In this document: positions 6,006 through 13,721 of the stretch, piece by piece
Layout: each line of letters opens with the position of its first letter
Numbering within the stretch: the first letter of the stretch is position 1
IMG/VR virus record: IMGVR_UViG_3300026519_000079
Location: 1-20,047 of that record
Strand: one strand, 5' to 3'
Source: a virus
Length of the DNA: 20,047 nt
The notes under the pieces: model-generated
Told to the model about the DNA's origin: nothing
What the model saw: the letters and a program-made list of their open reading frames with translations, nothing else
The model's database searches: none
Position numbers and translations under genes: made by a program

Positions 6006-6604
6006 TGGCGGCGGCGCGACGGCTAAAAGGGCGGGGGCGACTGTCGTCGATTGATCAGCTGCCCGAGGAATGCTCGGAGCTGATTGCGTGGGCCAATCAG
6101 GAGCTCGCAAAGCGTGAGCGCACCCAGCTAGAAATATATATGGAATTCGTTGGTAAGCTTGACGACATCCAGCGCGTGCACAATCTGGAATTTACCACCC
6201 CCTCCAGCTCGGCGTTTAACCGGTATTCGATGCGCCAAGCGGCCATGATGCGCCGCTTGGAAGACACCCGCTCCATTGCCAAAACCATTTCAGAGCGCTT
6301 TGACGCCGAAACGTCGGATGATCTGACCTTGATGGCGGCGGAAGCAATCAAGTCTCTGGTGTTTGAACTGCTGGAAACGGGCGGCGAGGCGGGGATCAGC
6401 CCCAAAGGCGCGATGGAGCTGGCCAATGCACTGCGCGCGGCCACCGCCGCCCAGTCGGTCAGCTCGGAGCGCCGCCGCAAGGTGCAGGCGGAGTTTGATG
6501 CTGGCGCGGAAGCCGCGATCGAGAAAGTGGCCAAGGCCAAGGGCTGGACTGCCAAAACCGCCAATGCCATCAAGGCTGAAGTGCTGGGAGTGAAAGCAAA
6601 ATGA
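6005..6604 (+). CDS. DUF3486 family protein (Mu gp27-like, probable small terminase)
   Basis: A 199-residue, mostly helical protein of the DUF3486 family. The family marks include the N-terminal RGRLSSIDQLPEECSELIAWA, which resembles a helix-turn-helix DNA-binding region, the TQLEIYMEF segment, and SSSAFNRYSMR. Its place directly before the large terminase is the reason gp27-like proteins are considered the small terminase subunit, which recognises phage DNA and loads it on the motor. For a Mu-like phage this would select the prophage end for headful packaging. The ATG at 6005 overlaps the previous stop; the stop overlaps the terminase ATG (ATGA). Confidence 0.88.
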   Translation: MAAARRLKGRGRLSSIDQLPEECSELIAWANQELAKRERTQLEIYMEFVGKLDDIQRVHNLEFTTPSSSAFNRYSMRQAAMMRRLEDTRSIAKTISERFDAETSDDLTLMAAEAIKSLVFELLETGGEAGISPKGAMELANALRAATAAQSVSSERRRKVQAEFDAGAEAAIEKVAKAKGWTAKTANAIKAEVLGVKAK

Positions 6605-8214
6605 CCGGCCCTATTGATAAGCAGCCGCTCGGTGAGGTGATCGGGAATTTGCCGCCTGATCTGTCTGGCGTCGATATTTTGCTCCCCTATCAAAAAGACC
6701 TGCTGGAAGCGACCGCGCGCTCCAGTTTGGTGGTCACTGATAAAAGCCGCCGAGTCGGTATGACATGGGCGGCGGGGGCTGATGCGGTTCTCACCAGCGC
6801 CTTACAGCGCTCTGAGGGCGGGCAGGATACCTTCTATCTGGGCTATAATCTTGATATGGCGCGGGAGTTTATTGATACCTGTGCTGAATGGGCCAAAGCC
6901 TTTGCCGAGGCCTGCTCGGATGTGGAGGAGATGATATTCGAAGATGAAGGCGAAAAGGGCGAGCGGTTGTCGATCAAGGCGTTCCGTATTACCTTTGCCT
7001 CGGGCTTCCAGATACAGGCGCTGTCCAGCAATGCGCGCTCCCTGCGCGGGCGGCAGGGCTTTGTGATCTTGGACGAGTTTGCCTTCCACGATGATGCCCC
7101 CGCGCTGCTGAAGGCCGCGCTGGCGCTCTTGATCTGGGCAGGCCGTGTGCTGGTGATCTCCACACATAATGGCGACGACAACCCCTTTAACGAGCTAATT
7201 CAGGAGGTGCGCGAAGGGCGACGCCCCGGCTTGATTGTGCGGGTCACTTTTGAGGATGCGATTGAACAGGGACTATATCGCCGAATTTGCCTGGTAAAGG
7301 GGATCGAGTGGAGCGCGGAGGCTGAAGCTAAATGGGCGGAGGAAATCCGTGGGTTTTACGGCTCGAATGCCGAAGAGGAGCTGGACTGTATCCCCTCAAA
7401 AGGCACAGGCGCGTGGTTGACATCGGCCCAGATCGAGGCGGCGATGGATGAAAGCCTGCCGGTGTTGCGGATTGAGTGTCCCAAGGGCTTCGAGATGGAG
7501 CCGGAGGCGGTGCGAAAATCCTTTGTGAATGACTGGATCGAAGAACACCTCGAGCCGGTGATAGAAACATTGAGCAAGAACAACAAACACGGTTATGGGC
7601 TGGATTTCGGCCGTTCTGGTGACCTTTCGGTTATGGTGCCGATTGAAGAACTGCCTGATTTACGCATGCGTGTGCCTTTTGTTATCGAAATGCGCAACGT
7701 GCCGTTTCGCCAGCAGGAGCAGCTGGCATTTTATACGGCAGACCATTTGCCGAATTTTGTTGCCGGCAAGCACGACGCGCGCGGCAATGGTCATGCTTTG
7801 GCGGAATTTGCACAGCAGCGCTACGGCGCGCGGGTCGAGGCTGTGATGATGACCCAAAAGTGGTATCTGGAGAATATGCCGCCCCTGAAGGCCGACCACG
7901 AGGACCAGAATATCAGCTATCCAAAGGACGCGGACCTCAAAAACGATATGCGCGTGGTGGCGGTGGTGCGGGGCATCCCGATGGTGCCGGAAGGCAAATC
8001 CAAAGGGGCCGATGGTGGCCAGCGCCACGGTGATTTTGCGGTGTCTCTGGCCTTGGCCCGCGCCGCCATCAAGGGTGAGTGGCATGAATACGGCTACCGC
8101 GCGGCCTCTGGTGACAGGCGGGCCGAACAGAAACGGCATTCGTTTCGGCGGGGCGGGGCCAATGACATATTTAGCAAAGCTCTGAATGGGGCCCGCATTC
8201 GCGGAGGACTTTGA
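6601..8214 (+). CDS. large terminase subunit (Mu gp28-like)
   Basis: A 537-residue packaging motor with an ATPase and a nuclease domain. In the ATPase part, VVTDKSRRVGMTW at residues 44-56 is the terminase-type Walker A loop, and FVILDEF at 154-160 is Walker B with D158 and catalytic E159. VISTHNGDD near residue 182 fits the coupling motif. The nuclease domain begins near residue 331 with YGLDFGRSGDLSV, where D335 is the probable first metal ligand, and the late segment HGDFAVSLALARAA supplies another acidic residue. The length is normal for Mu gp28 relatives. It pumps DNA through the portal encoded next door and cuts it when the head is full. Both ends overlap or abut neighbouring genes. Confidence 0.94.
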   Translation: MTGPIDKQPLGEVIGNLPPDLSGVDILLPYQKDLLEATARSSLVVTDKSRRVGMTWAAGADAVLTSALQRSEGGQDTFYLGYNLDMAREFIDTCAEWAKAFAEACSDVEEMIFEDEGEKGERLSIKAFRITFASGFQIQALSSNARSLRGRQGFVILDEFAFHDDAPALLKAALALLIWAGRVLVISTHNGDDNPFNELIQEVREGRRPGLIVRVTFEDAIEQGLYRRICLVKGIEWSAEAEAKWAEEIRGFYGSNAEEELDCIPSKGTGAWLTSAQIEAAMDESLPVLRIECPKGFEMEPEAVRKSFVNDWIEEHLEPVIETLSKNNKHGYGLDFGRSGDLSVMVPIEELPDLRMRVPFVIEMRNVPFRQQEQLAFYTADHLPNFVAGKHDARGNGHALAEFAQQRYGARVEAVMMTQKWYLENMPPLKADHEDQNISYPKDADLKNDMRVVAVVRGIPMVPEGKSKGADGGQRHGDFAVSLALARAAIKGEWHEYGYRAASGDRRAEQKRHSFRRGGANDIFSKALNGARIRGGL

Positions 8215-8216
8215 AC

Positions 8217-9752
8217 ATGAGAAAACCAACCTTGCTCGACCGTTACGGTCGCCCCGTAAAGCGCGCCGCTCTGAAGAAAGAGCACGCCGCAGCCCAGACA
8301 GTGGGCGTGCGCTCGCCCACCACCGGCCACCCCGCCGCTAACATTGACCCGACCCGCATGGCCTCCATCCTGCGCGAGGCTGAAAGCGGCCAGCCGTTGC
8401 AGTTTTTGGAGCTGGCCGAGGTGATGGAGGAGCGCGATCCGCATTATGCCGCCGTGCTGGGCACCCGCAAGCGCTCTGTCAGCCAGATTGATATCACGGT
8501 GGATGCGGCCAGTGACGAGCCGCACCACGCGGCCCATGCCGATATGGTGCGCGACTGGCTGAAGCGCGACGAGCTTTCCGACGAGATTTTCCATATGATG
8601 GATGCGGTTGGCAAAGGCTTTTCTATCACCGAGATTATTTGGGATACCTCGACCGGCCAATGGCAGCCGCAGCGCTTGGAACACCGCGACCAGCGCTGGT
8701 TTACCTTTGATCGGGTGGATCTGCGCACACCGTTGTTGCGCACCGAAAACGGCTATGAGCCGCTCCAGCCCTTCAAATATATAAACACGGTGATTTCGGC
8801 CAAATCCGGCCTGCCCATTCGCGGTGGGACATCGCGGATTGGGGCGTGGGGCTGGATGTTCAAGATGTTCACCCAGCGGGATTGGGCGATATTCACCCAG
8901 AACTTTGGCCAGCCGATCCGCGTTGGCAAATACCAGAACGGCGCGACCGAAGAGGATAAGGAGACCCTGTTTAGAGCGGTGCAGAACATCGCGGGCGATT
9001 GCGCGGCCATCATGCCGGCAAGCATGGACATCGAGTTTATCGAGGCTGTGAAACTCGGTAGTAGTTTGAGCCTTTACACAGATCGATCTAATTGGTTGGA
9101 CCAGCAAATGTCCAAGTTGGTCTTGGGCCAGACCACGACTACCGATGCTATTTCGGGCGGGCACGCGGTAAGCCAGGAACACCGGCAAGTGCAGGAGGAT
9201 ATAGAGCGCGCCGATGCCAAGGTGATATCCGGCACGCTCAATCGCGATCTTGTTCGGCCGTGGATCGACCTCGAATTCGGGCCACAAAAACTCTACCCGC
9301 GCATTGTCATTGCGCGGCCCGAGCAGAAGGATGTGCAGCTGATCGTGGAATCGGTGGAAAAGCTGGTGCCGCTGGGGCTGAAGGTCTCGACCGCAACCAT
9401 GCAGGGCCTGTTGGGCCTGCCGGAGACGGAAGCCGGGGAAGAGCTGCTCGGGGTGAGCGCGCCTGCACCTGAACTGCCAATGCCTGCCCCGCAGGTTTCG
9501 CTTCAGGCCGCCCAAAGTGGCGCGAAAACGGTGGCGGAGCAGTTGGCGAAAGATGCCGCCGATATTGCCGAGGCTCCGGCCACGGCGATGATTGACACGG
9601 TGCGCAAATTGCTGGGCGAGGTCAAAACGCTGGAAGAGTTCCGCGACCGGCTGCTGGAGCTGGACCAAAGCATGAGCGAGGCCGATTTGGCAGAAGCACT
9701 TCGATTGGCTATGGTATGGGCAGAACTCACCGGGGAGCGTGACCTTGCCTGA
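8217..9752 (+). CDS. DUF935 portal protein (Mu gp29-like)
   Basis: A 511-residue DUF935 protein, the portal of Mu-like phages. Twelve copies form the ring at one capsid vertex through which DNA enters and leaves. Family-like segments are LEAVEMEERDPHYAAVLGTRKRSV-type helices (AEVMEERDPHYAAVLGTRK), GKGFSITEIIW, LEHRDQRWFTFD, WMFKMFTQRDWAIFTQNFGQP and LVLGQTTTTDA. The C-terminal 80 residues are alanine/glutamate-rich and probably flexible or helical. GGAGG at 8203-8207 lies nine bases before the ATG at 8217, which is preferred over the TTG at 8211 that overlaps the terminase stop. The 3' end overlaps the MuF gene. Confidence 0.94.
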   Translation: MRKPTLLDRYGRPVKRAALKKEHAAAQTVGVRSPTTGHPAANIDPTRMASILREAESGQPLQFLELAEVMEERDPHYAAVLGTRKRSVSQIDITVDAASDEPHHAAHADMVRDWLKRDELSDEIFHMMDAVGKGFSITEIIWDTSTGQWQPQRLEHRDQRWFTFDRVDLRTPLLRTENGYEPLQPFKYINTVISAKSGLPIRGGTSRIGAWGWMFKMFTQRDWAIFTQNFGQPIRVGKYQNGATEEDKETLFRAVQNIAGDCAAIMPASMDIEFIEAVKLGSSLSLYTDRSNWLDQQMSKLVLGQTTTTDAISGGHAVSQEHRQVQEDIERADAKVISGTLNRDLVRPWIDLEFGPQKLYPRIVIARPEQKDVQLIVESVEKLVPLGLKVSTATMQGLLGLPETEAGEELLGVSAPAPELPMPAPQVSLQAAQSGAKTVAEQLAKDAADIAEAPATAMIDTVRKLLGEVKTLEEFRDRLLELDQSMSEADLAEALRLAMVWAELTGERDLA

Positions 9753-10968
9753 TCCAAAACCGTTTGGCGTCCAGCCGCTGGATGCAATTGCCTTTCTGAA
9801 GAACAAGCTGAATGTGCCGACCGCTCGCTGGAATGACATTTGGCAGGATATGCACGGCGCGGCCTTCATGGTGGCGGGGGCGCAAAAGGCGGCGCTGATC
9901 GAGGATTTCCATGCGGCGGTGACCTCGGCAATCGAGAACGGCTCCACGCTGGCCACGTTTCGCAAAGACTTTGACCAGATCGTGGCCAAGCATGGCTGGG
10001 ATTACAACGGCAGCCGCAACTGGCGTTCCAAGATCATTTATCGGACCAATATGGATATGGCGCGGTCAGCGGGCCAGTGGGCGTCTATCCAGCGCACCAA
10101 AAAGAGCCGGCCATATATCCGATATGATGCCGTGATGGATGGCCGGACGCGGCCACAGCATAGAGCGTGGAATGATATCGTGCTGCCTGTCGATCATCCC
10201 TTCTGGCAGACACATTACCCGCCGAACGGCTGGTTATGCCGCTGCCAGCCGCGCAGCCTGTCGGAGCGCGATCTCAAACGGCAAGGGTTGAAGGTCTCTG
10301 ATGACCCGAAGATTATCTGGGAAGATCGGGAGGTAAAGAGGGGTGATCAGATTGCCACCATTCGCGTTCCTCAAGGTATTCATTCCGGATTCGCATATAA
10401 TCCGGGCTTGGCGGGTTTTGGCCGAGGCCCGAATGCCGATGCCTTGGCCCGCTGGGGGTATATGGACCCGTTAGATATTCCCGGTGCTCTTACCGCCAAA
10501 GAATACGGCGATCTTAATTTGGAGCAGGCAGGCTATCGCATGATGCCTATAGCCAAAACCCAAGAACAGGCCCACGATATTTTGCGGGAGGTCATCGGTG
10601 GTGAAGAGGCTGTTTTTATAGACCCGACAGGAAGCCGAATACGCGTGACGCAGGCTTTGGTCGATCACTTTTGGCAAAATAATGACCCCGCAAAAATGAC
10701 GCGCGAGCGGTTTTTCGGGTTGATCCCGGACTTGATAGAAAACCCCGCCGAAATCTGGGTGGGGTTCGCGCGATCAAATGTGACCCGCCAAGTTTTTTTG
10801 CGGCGCAGGTTTGTCAAATTCATCAAGCTCGACAAAAGCCGCACTTTGATTATGGTGGCCGACGAGGTGCATGGGGAATGGCTAGGCGTCACATTTTACC
10901 ACGGCAAAAAGAGCGCTCTGAAGAATGCGCGGATTGGTCTGAGGATATATAGTAGGGATGGGAACTAA
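9745..10968 (+). CDS. MuF minor head protein fused to a C-terminal PBECR2-like nuclease domain
   Basis: A 407-residue, two-part protein. The N-terminal 180 residues are the Mu F / SPP1 gp7 head morphogenesis domain: IIYRTNMDMARSAGQW, then YDAVMDGRTRPQHRAWND and PFWQTHYPPNGWLCRCQP. This minor head protein sits near the portal. The C-terminal part, about residues 270-405, resembles PBECR2, one of the nuclease domains of the Barnase/EndoU/colicin/RelE fold described as fused to MuF: DPTGSRIRVTQALVDHFW, RFFGLIPDLIENPAEIWVGF, RRRFVKFIK and TFYHGKKSALKNARIGLRIY. Such MuF fusions are known as phage-delivered toxins or polyvalent proteins. The TTG at 9745 is chosen because GGGGAG (9732-9737) sits seven bases before it; the GTG at 9739 is an alternative two codons longer. 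The toxin part looks more AT-rich than the head part. No immunity gene is recognised nearby. Confidence 0.85.
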   Translation: MPDPKPFGVQPLDAIAFLKNKLNVPTARWNDIWQDMHGAAFMVAGAQKAALIEDFHAAVTSAIENGSTLATFRKDFDQIVAKHGWDYNGSRNWRSKIIYRTNMDMARSAGQWASIQRTKKSRPYIRYDAVMDGRTRPQHRAWNDIVLPVDHPFWQTHYPPNGWLCRCQPRSLSERDLKRQGLKVSDDPKIIWEDREVKRGDQIATIRVPQGIHSGFAYNPGLAGFGRGPNADALARWGYMDPLDIPGALTAKEYGDLNLEQAGYRMMPIAKTQEQAHDILREVIGGEEAVFIDPTGSRIRVTQALVDHFWQNNDPAKMTRERFFGLIPDLIENPAEIWVGFARSNVTRQVFLRRRFVKFIKLDKSRTLIMVADEVHGEWLGVTFYHGKKSALKNARIGLRIYSRDGN

Positions 10969-11297
10969 GGCAACCGGCTCTGCCCCGTCGCACCGGTGCA
11001 CTTGTAGGGAACCGGCCCAAGCGCCTCCGAGCAGCCCAAATATAAGTCGAATGACCCAAAATTCAAGCCCCGCTCTTTTTGCCCCGTGGAGGCGGCGGCT
11101 TGCGCCACCAGCCACACTCCCCCGAATTTTGCGCGCATAGCCGTTCTTAGCGCTCTTATTCGGCTCTTAGTGGCCTTTGGGGCGCGGCGGCGCGGGGTAA
11201 ATTGCAGGCTAGCGGCTTGTTTGGATGATTTGGGGAAATATCCGATAGGACAGCTGTCCGGTTAGATCGGGATATCCGCTTGGGCCAGTTTAGGCCC
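10969..11297. other. 330-base gap between MuF-nuclease gene and capsid operon
   Basis: I see no convincing gene on either strand; the short open frames here have unnatural composition and no ribosome-binding sites. It holds a 10-bp palindrome GCACCGGTGC (10990-10999), three near-repeats G(C/T)TCTTA(G/T) at 11143-11150, 11152-11159 and 11163-11170, a five-pair stem AGCCG/CGGCT around the first two of these repeats (11139-11143 with 11161-11165 approximately), the late operator at 11246-11263 and a hairpin over the protease start (11281-11298). No T-run terminator was found. Confidence 0.6.
11246..11263. promoter_or_regulatory. putative late operator/promoter element upstream of capsid genes (PI-like)
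   Basis: The 18 bases TAGGACAGCTGTCCGGTT are identical to those at 3825-3842, including the perfect palindrome GGACAGCTGTCC (11248-11259). The element lies 35 bases before the protease ATG, the position of the C-dependent promoter PI of phage Mu. Flanking sequence differs between the two copies, so what is conserved is the protein-binding site rather than a larger duplication. A TATCCG at 11273-11278 could serve as a poor -10 box. Confidence 0.65.
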
Positions 11298-12395
11298 ATG
11301 GCAAAAGGTAAAGCAACATGTTTCAGCGGCAGCATCGCACTTCAGGCTTCGGGGCTTCCCGAGGTCACCTCGGGCGTGGTGCCCGAGTGGATTCATATTC
11401 TGCCCGCTGGCGCGGCGCGCACGGTTGATGGCCGTGGCCCCTACATCGCCAAAGACCCCGGCAAGATTATCGCCGCTTCCATGCAGGAGAGCGGCGGCAA
11501 GATCGTGGTCGATGAAAACCACGCCACCGACATTGCCGGCAAGGCCGGATTGCCTGCCCGTGCGGCGGGCTGGGTGGTTGGCTTGCAATCCCGTGCAGAT
11601 GGCATCTGGGCGCAGGTCGAATGGACGAAAGAAGGAGAGGCGCTGCTTTCGGAGAAATCATATCGCGGCGTGTCACCGGTCATCGTCCACGATGAAGCCA
11701 ACGAGGTGCTGCGCATTTTGCGTGTCAGCCTGACCAATAAACCAAATCTGCGCGGCATGGTCGCGCTTCACTCCCAAACCGAAATGGAGACTATCATGGA
11801 CCTGAGTGCCCTGATTGAGCTGTTGGGCCTTGAGGAAGGCGCAACAGAAGAGGACGTGACGGCAGCGATCAAAAAGCTGTCGGACGCGAAAGGACAGGCC
11901 ACGGAGCCGGATGGCGACGAGGCTGCCATGCAGTCGGCGCTGTCGGACATCGCCAAGAAGCTGGGGGCGGGCGTGAAGCCCGAAACCACGGCGATCTGCT
12001 CGGCGCTGGATGCGGTGCTGGACCCGAAGGCCAGTGTGCCGATGGCGGCGTTCACGGCGTTGCAGACCGAATTTGCAGCCCTGCAATCCGGCCTTGGCCG
12101 CAAAGATGCCGAGGGGGCCGTGGATGCCGCCATCAAGGCAGGCAAGCCCGGCGTGAAGCCGATCCGCGATCAATATATCGCCATGCACATGCAGGATCCT
12201 GAAGGCACGCAAAAGCTGCTGGACGCTCTGCCAAGTATCACCGGTGGCGGCCCGAGCGGCATCACAGCGCCACAATCCGCCGATGGTAATGGCCTGACGC
12301 CCGCGCAGGGTGAGGTTGCGGCCATGCTGGGCGTCGATCCCAAGGCATATGCAAAAACCCTCGCGGCTGAAGCCGCCAAGCAGGAGGCGCTCTAA
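11298..12395 (+). CDS. Mu I-like capsid maturation protease (with in-frame scaffold region)
   Basis: A 365-residue protein of the Mu-like protease I family. It cleaves the scaffold during head maturation. The first 175 residues are the protease part: VPEWIHILPAG, GRGPYIAKDP, IVVDENHATDIAGKAGLPARAAGWVVGL, WAQVEWTKEGEALLSEKSYRGVSPV and LRVSLTNKPNLRGM, all close to the family pattern. From about residue 167 it becomes helical, alanine- and glutamate-rich and charged, the scaffold part. The ATG at 11298 is used because homology-like residues start soon after, but it lacks a good ribosome-binding site and its A lies in a hairpin; a TTG at 11280 is possible. It is the first gene of the capsid operon. 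Confidence 0.9.
   Translation: MAKGKATCFSGSIALQASGLPEVTSGVVPEWIHILPAGAARTVDGRGPYIAKDPGKIIAASMQESGGKIVVDENHATDIAGKAGLPARAAGWVVGLQSRADGIWAQVEWTKEGEALLSEKSYRGVSPVIVHDEANEVLRILRVSLTNKPNLRGMVALHSQTEMETIMDLSALIELLGLEEGATEEDVTAAIKKLSDAKGQATEPDGDEAAMQSALSDIAKKLGAGVKPETTAICSALDAVLDPKASVPMAAFTALQTEFAALQSGLGRKDAEGAVDAAIKAGKPGVKPIRDQYIAMHMQDPEGTQKLLDALPSITGGGPSGITAPQSADGNGLTPAQGEVAAMLGVDPKAYAKTLAAEAAKQEAL
11796..12395 (+). CDS. nested scaffold protein (Mu Z-like), internal in-frame start
   Basis: Within the protease gene, GGAG at 11786-11789 lies six bases before an in-frame ATG at 11796. Starting there gives a 199-residue protein beginning MDLSALIELLGLEEGATEED that contains only the helical, acidic, alanine-rich scaffold part and shares the protease stop. 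In Mu, gene Z is made in this way from the 3' half of gene I and serves as the internal scaffold around which the major capsid protein assembles. The good ribosome-binding site exactly at the domain boundary supports the same arrangement; expression is not proven. Confidence 0.72.
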   Translation: MDLSALIELLGLEEGATEEDVTAAIKKLSDAKGQATEPDGDEAAMQSALSDIAKKLGAGVKPETTAICSALDAVLDPKASVPMAAFTALQTEFAALQSGLGRKDAEGAVDAAIKAGKPGVKPIRDQYIAMHMQDPEGTQKLLDALPSITGGGPSGITAPQSADGNGLTPAQGEVAAMLGVDPKAYAKTLAAEAAKQEAL

Positions 12396-12802
12396 TGGCT
12401 GCTCTGACCAAAGGCCGTAATACGCCGTTTCGCACGGGTGAGGCCCGTAACTTTCCCGTGGCGGCCTCTGCCGTGATCTATGCCGGGGCCATGGTGGCGC
12501 TGAATGCTACTGGCTATCTGGTGCCCGCCAGCACCTCGACGACCTTGAAGGTGGTGGGGCGCGCGGAATCTAACGTGGACAATTCCGCCGGTGGCAACGG
12601 CGCGCTGAGCTGCGAGACCCGCACCGGCATCTTCCAATTTGCCAACTCTGCGGCGGCGGACCTGATTGCCCGCGCGGATATCGGCGCGGATTGCTACGCG
12701 GTGGATGACCAGACGGTCGCCAAAACCAACGGCACCAATACCCGCTCGATCGCGGGCAAAATTTTTGACGTGGACGCACAAGGCGTCTGGGTCCAGTTCT
12801 AG
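12395..12802 (+). CDS. head decoration / capsid cement-like protein
   Basis: A 135-residue, beta-rich protein lying between the scaffold/protease and the major capsid gene, where many phages encode the small protein that stabilises the capsid surface. Features are the N-terminal RNTPFRTGEARNFPVAA, IYAGAMVALNATGYLVPAS, KVVGRAESNVDN, TGIFQFANS, CYAVDDQTVAKT and the end DAQGVWVQF; this pattern of a short barrel with a G-x-F-x-x-A/N strand and a VDD turn is common in capsid cement-like proteins of Mu-like phages. AGGAGG at 12382-12387 precedes the ATG, which overlaps the upstream stop by one base (TAATG). Role inferred from position and pattern. Confidence 0.72.
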   Translation: MAALTKGRNTPFRTGEARNFPVAASAVIYAGAMVALNATGYLVPASTSTTLKVVGRAESNVDNSAGGNGALSCETRTGIFQFANSAAADLIARADIGADCYAVDDQTVAKTNGTNTRSIAGKIFDVDAQGVWVQF

Positions 12803-12814
12803 GAGGGCTGAAAC

Positions 12815-13708
12815 ATGGAATTGACGTCACAAAATCTCGACGCGCTTCGGGTTGGGTTCAACACAGCCTTCCAAGCCGGGCTTGGTCAGCACGAGAGCCA
12901 ATATGGCCGCATCGCAACCACAATCAACTCGACCGACCTCTCGGAGCGTTACGGCTGGATGGCCAATTCGACCGGCTTGCGCAAGTGGGTCGGGGACCGC
13001 GTGGTGAAGAACCTCGCCGAATATGACTATGAGGTCAAAAACGAGGTCTGGGAAGAAACCATCGCGGTTGATAAATACCATATCGAATTTGACCGGCTTG
13101 GCACTTATGCCACCCGCTTCCAGATGATGGGCCAGAATGCGGCGGCTTTCCCTGACGAGCTGGTGTTCAGCTTGCTGAAAGCCGGTTTTTCATCCAACTG
13201 CTATGATGGCCAGTTTTTCTTTGATACCGACCATCCGGTGCTGGATAAAAATGGTGATGCGCAACCGGTTTCCAATATGGCGGCAGGGGCGGCCACGCCT
13301 TGGTATTTGTTGGCCACAAAGCGCCCGATCAAGCCGCTGATTTATCAGACGCTGAAGCCGTGGGAAATGGTTTCCATGGATGCGCCCACGGATGCCAACG
13401 TGTTCAACCGCAAAGAATACGTCTACGGCACCGAAGGCGCTTCCAATGCCGGATTCGGCTTCTGGCAGACGGCCTTTGGCTCCAAACTGGCCCTTGATGC
13501 CACAAACTACGAAGCCGCGCGCGGCGCGATGATGGGCTTCACGGGGGATGGCGGCAAGCCGCTGGGCATCACGCCTGACTTGCTGGTGGTGCCTCCAAGC
13601 CTTGAAGGCGCGGCGCGGCGCATTGTCGGCAACGAGCTGACCGGCGGCGGCAATACCAACGAATGGTATAACACCGCAGACGTGCTCGTTGTGCCGTGGC
13701 TGGCATAG
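12815..13708 (+). CDS. major capsid protein (Mu gpT-like)
   Basis: A 297-residue protein of the Mu gpT major head subunit family, the main building block of the icosahedral shell. The N-terminus LTSQNLDALRVGFNTAFQAGLGQ, the segment STDLSERYGWMANSTGLRKW, GDRVVKNLAEYDYEVKNEVWEETI, and FFFDTDHPVLD are typical of the family. The C-terminal part contains a GITPDLLVVPPSLEGAARRI strand-helix motif common to HK97-fold capsid proteins. The length is normal. AGGAGGG at 12801-12807 is a strong ribosome-binding site for the ATG at 12815, fitting the high amounts needed. Confidence 0.94.
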   Translation: MELTSQNLDALRVGFNTAFQAGLGQHESQYGRIATTINSTDLSERYGWMANSTGLRKWVGDRVVKNLAEYDYEVKNEVWEETIAVDKYHIEFDRLGTYATRFQMMGQNAAAFPDELVFSLLKAGFSSNCYDGQFFFDTDHPVLDKNGDAQPVSNMAAGAATPWYLLATKRPIKPLIYQTLKPWEMVSMDAPTDANVFNRKEYVYGTEGASNAGFGFWQTAFGSKLALDATNYEAARGAMMGFTGDGGKPLGITPDLLVVPPSLEGAARRIVGNELTGGGNTNEWYNTADVLVVPWLA

Positions 13709-13721
13709 GGAGGGCTGACCT

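Noticed and set aside
8094-9989. Long open frame on the minus strand (631 codons) opposite the portal gene
   Set aside because: The + strand encodes a clear DUF935 portal over the same span; the minus-strand translation has no family-like motifs.
10958-11140. Possible 60-codon immunity gene just after the MuF-nuclease gene
   Set aside because: It overlaps the end of the MuF gene, has no ribosome-binding site and a proline/serine/arginine-rich translation with no fold-like pattern, so I did not call it a gene.
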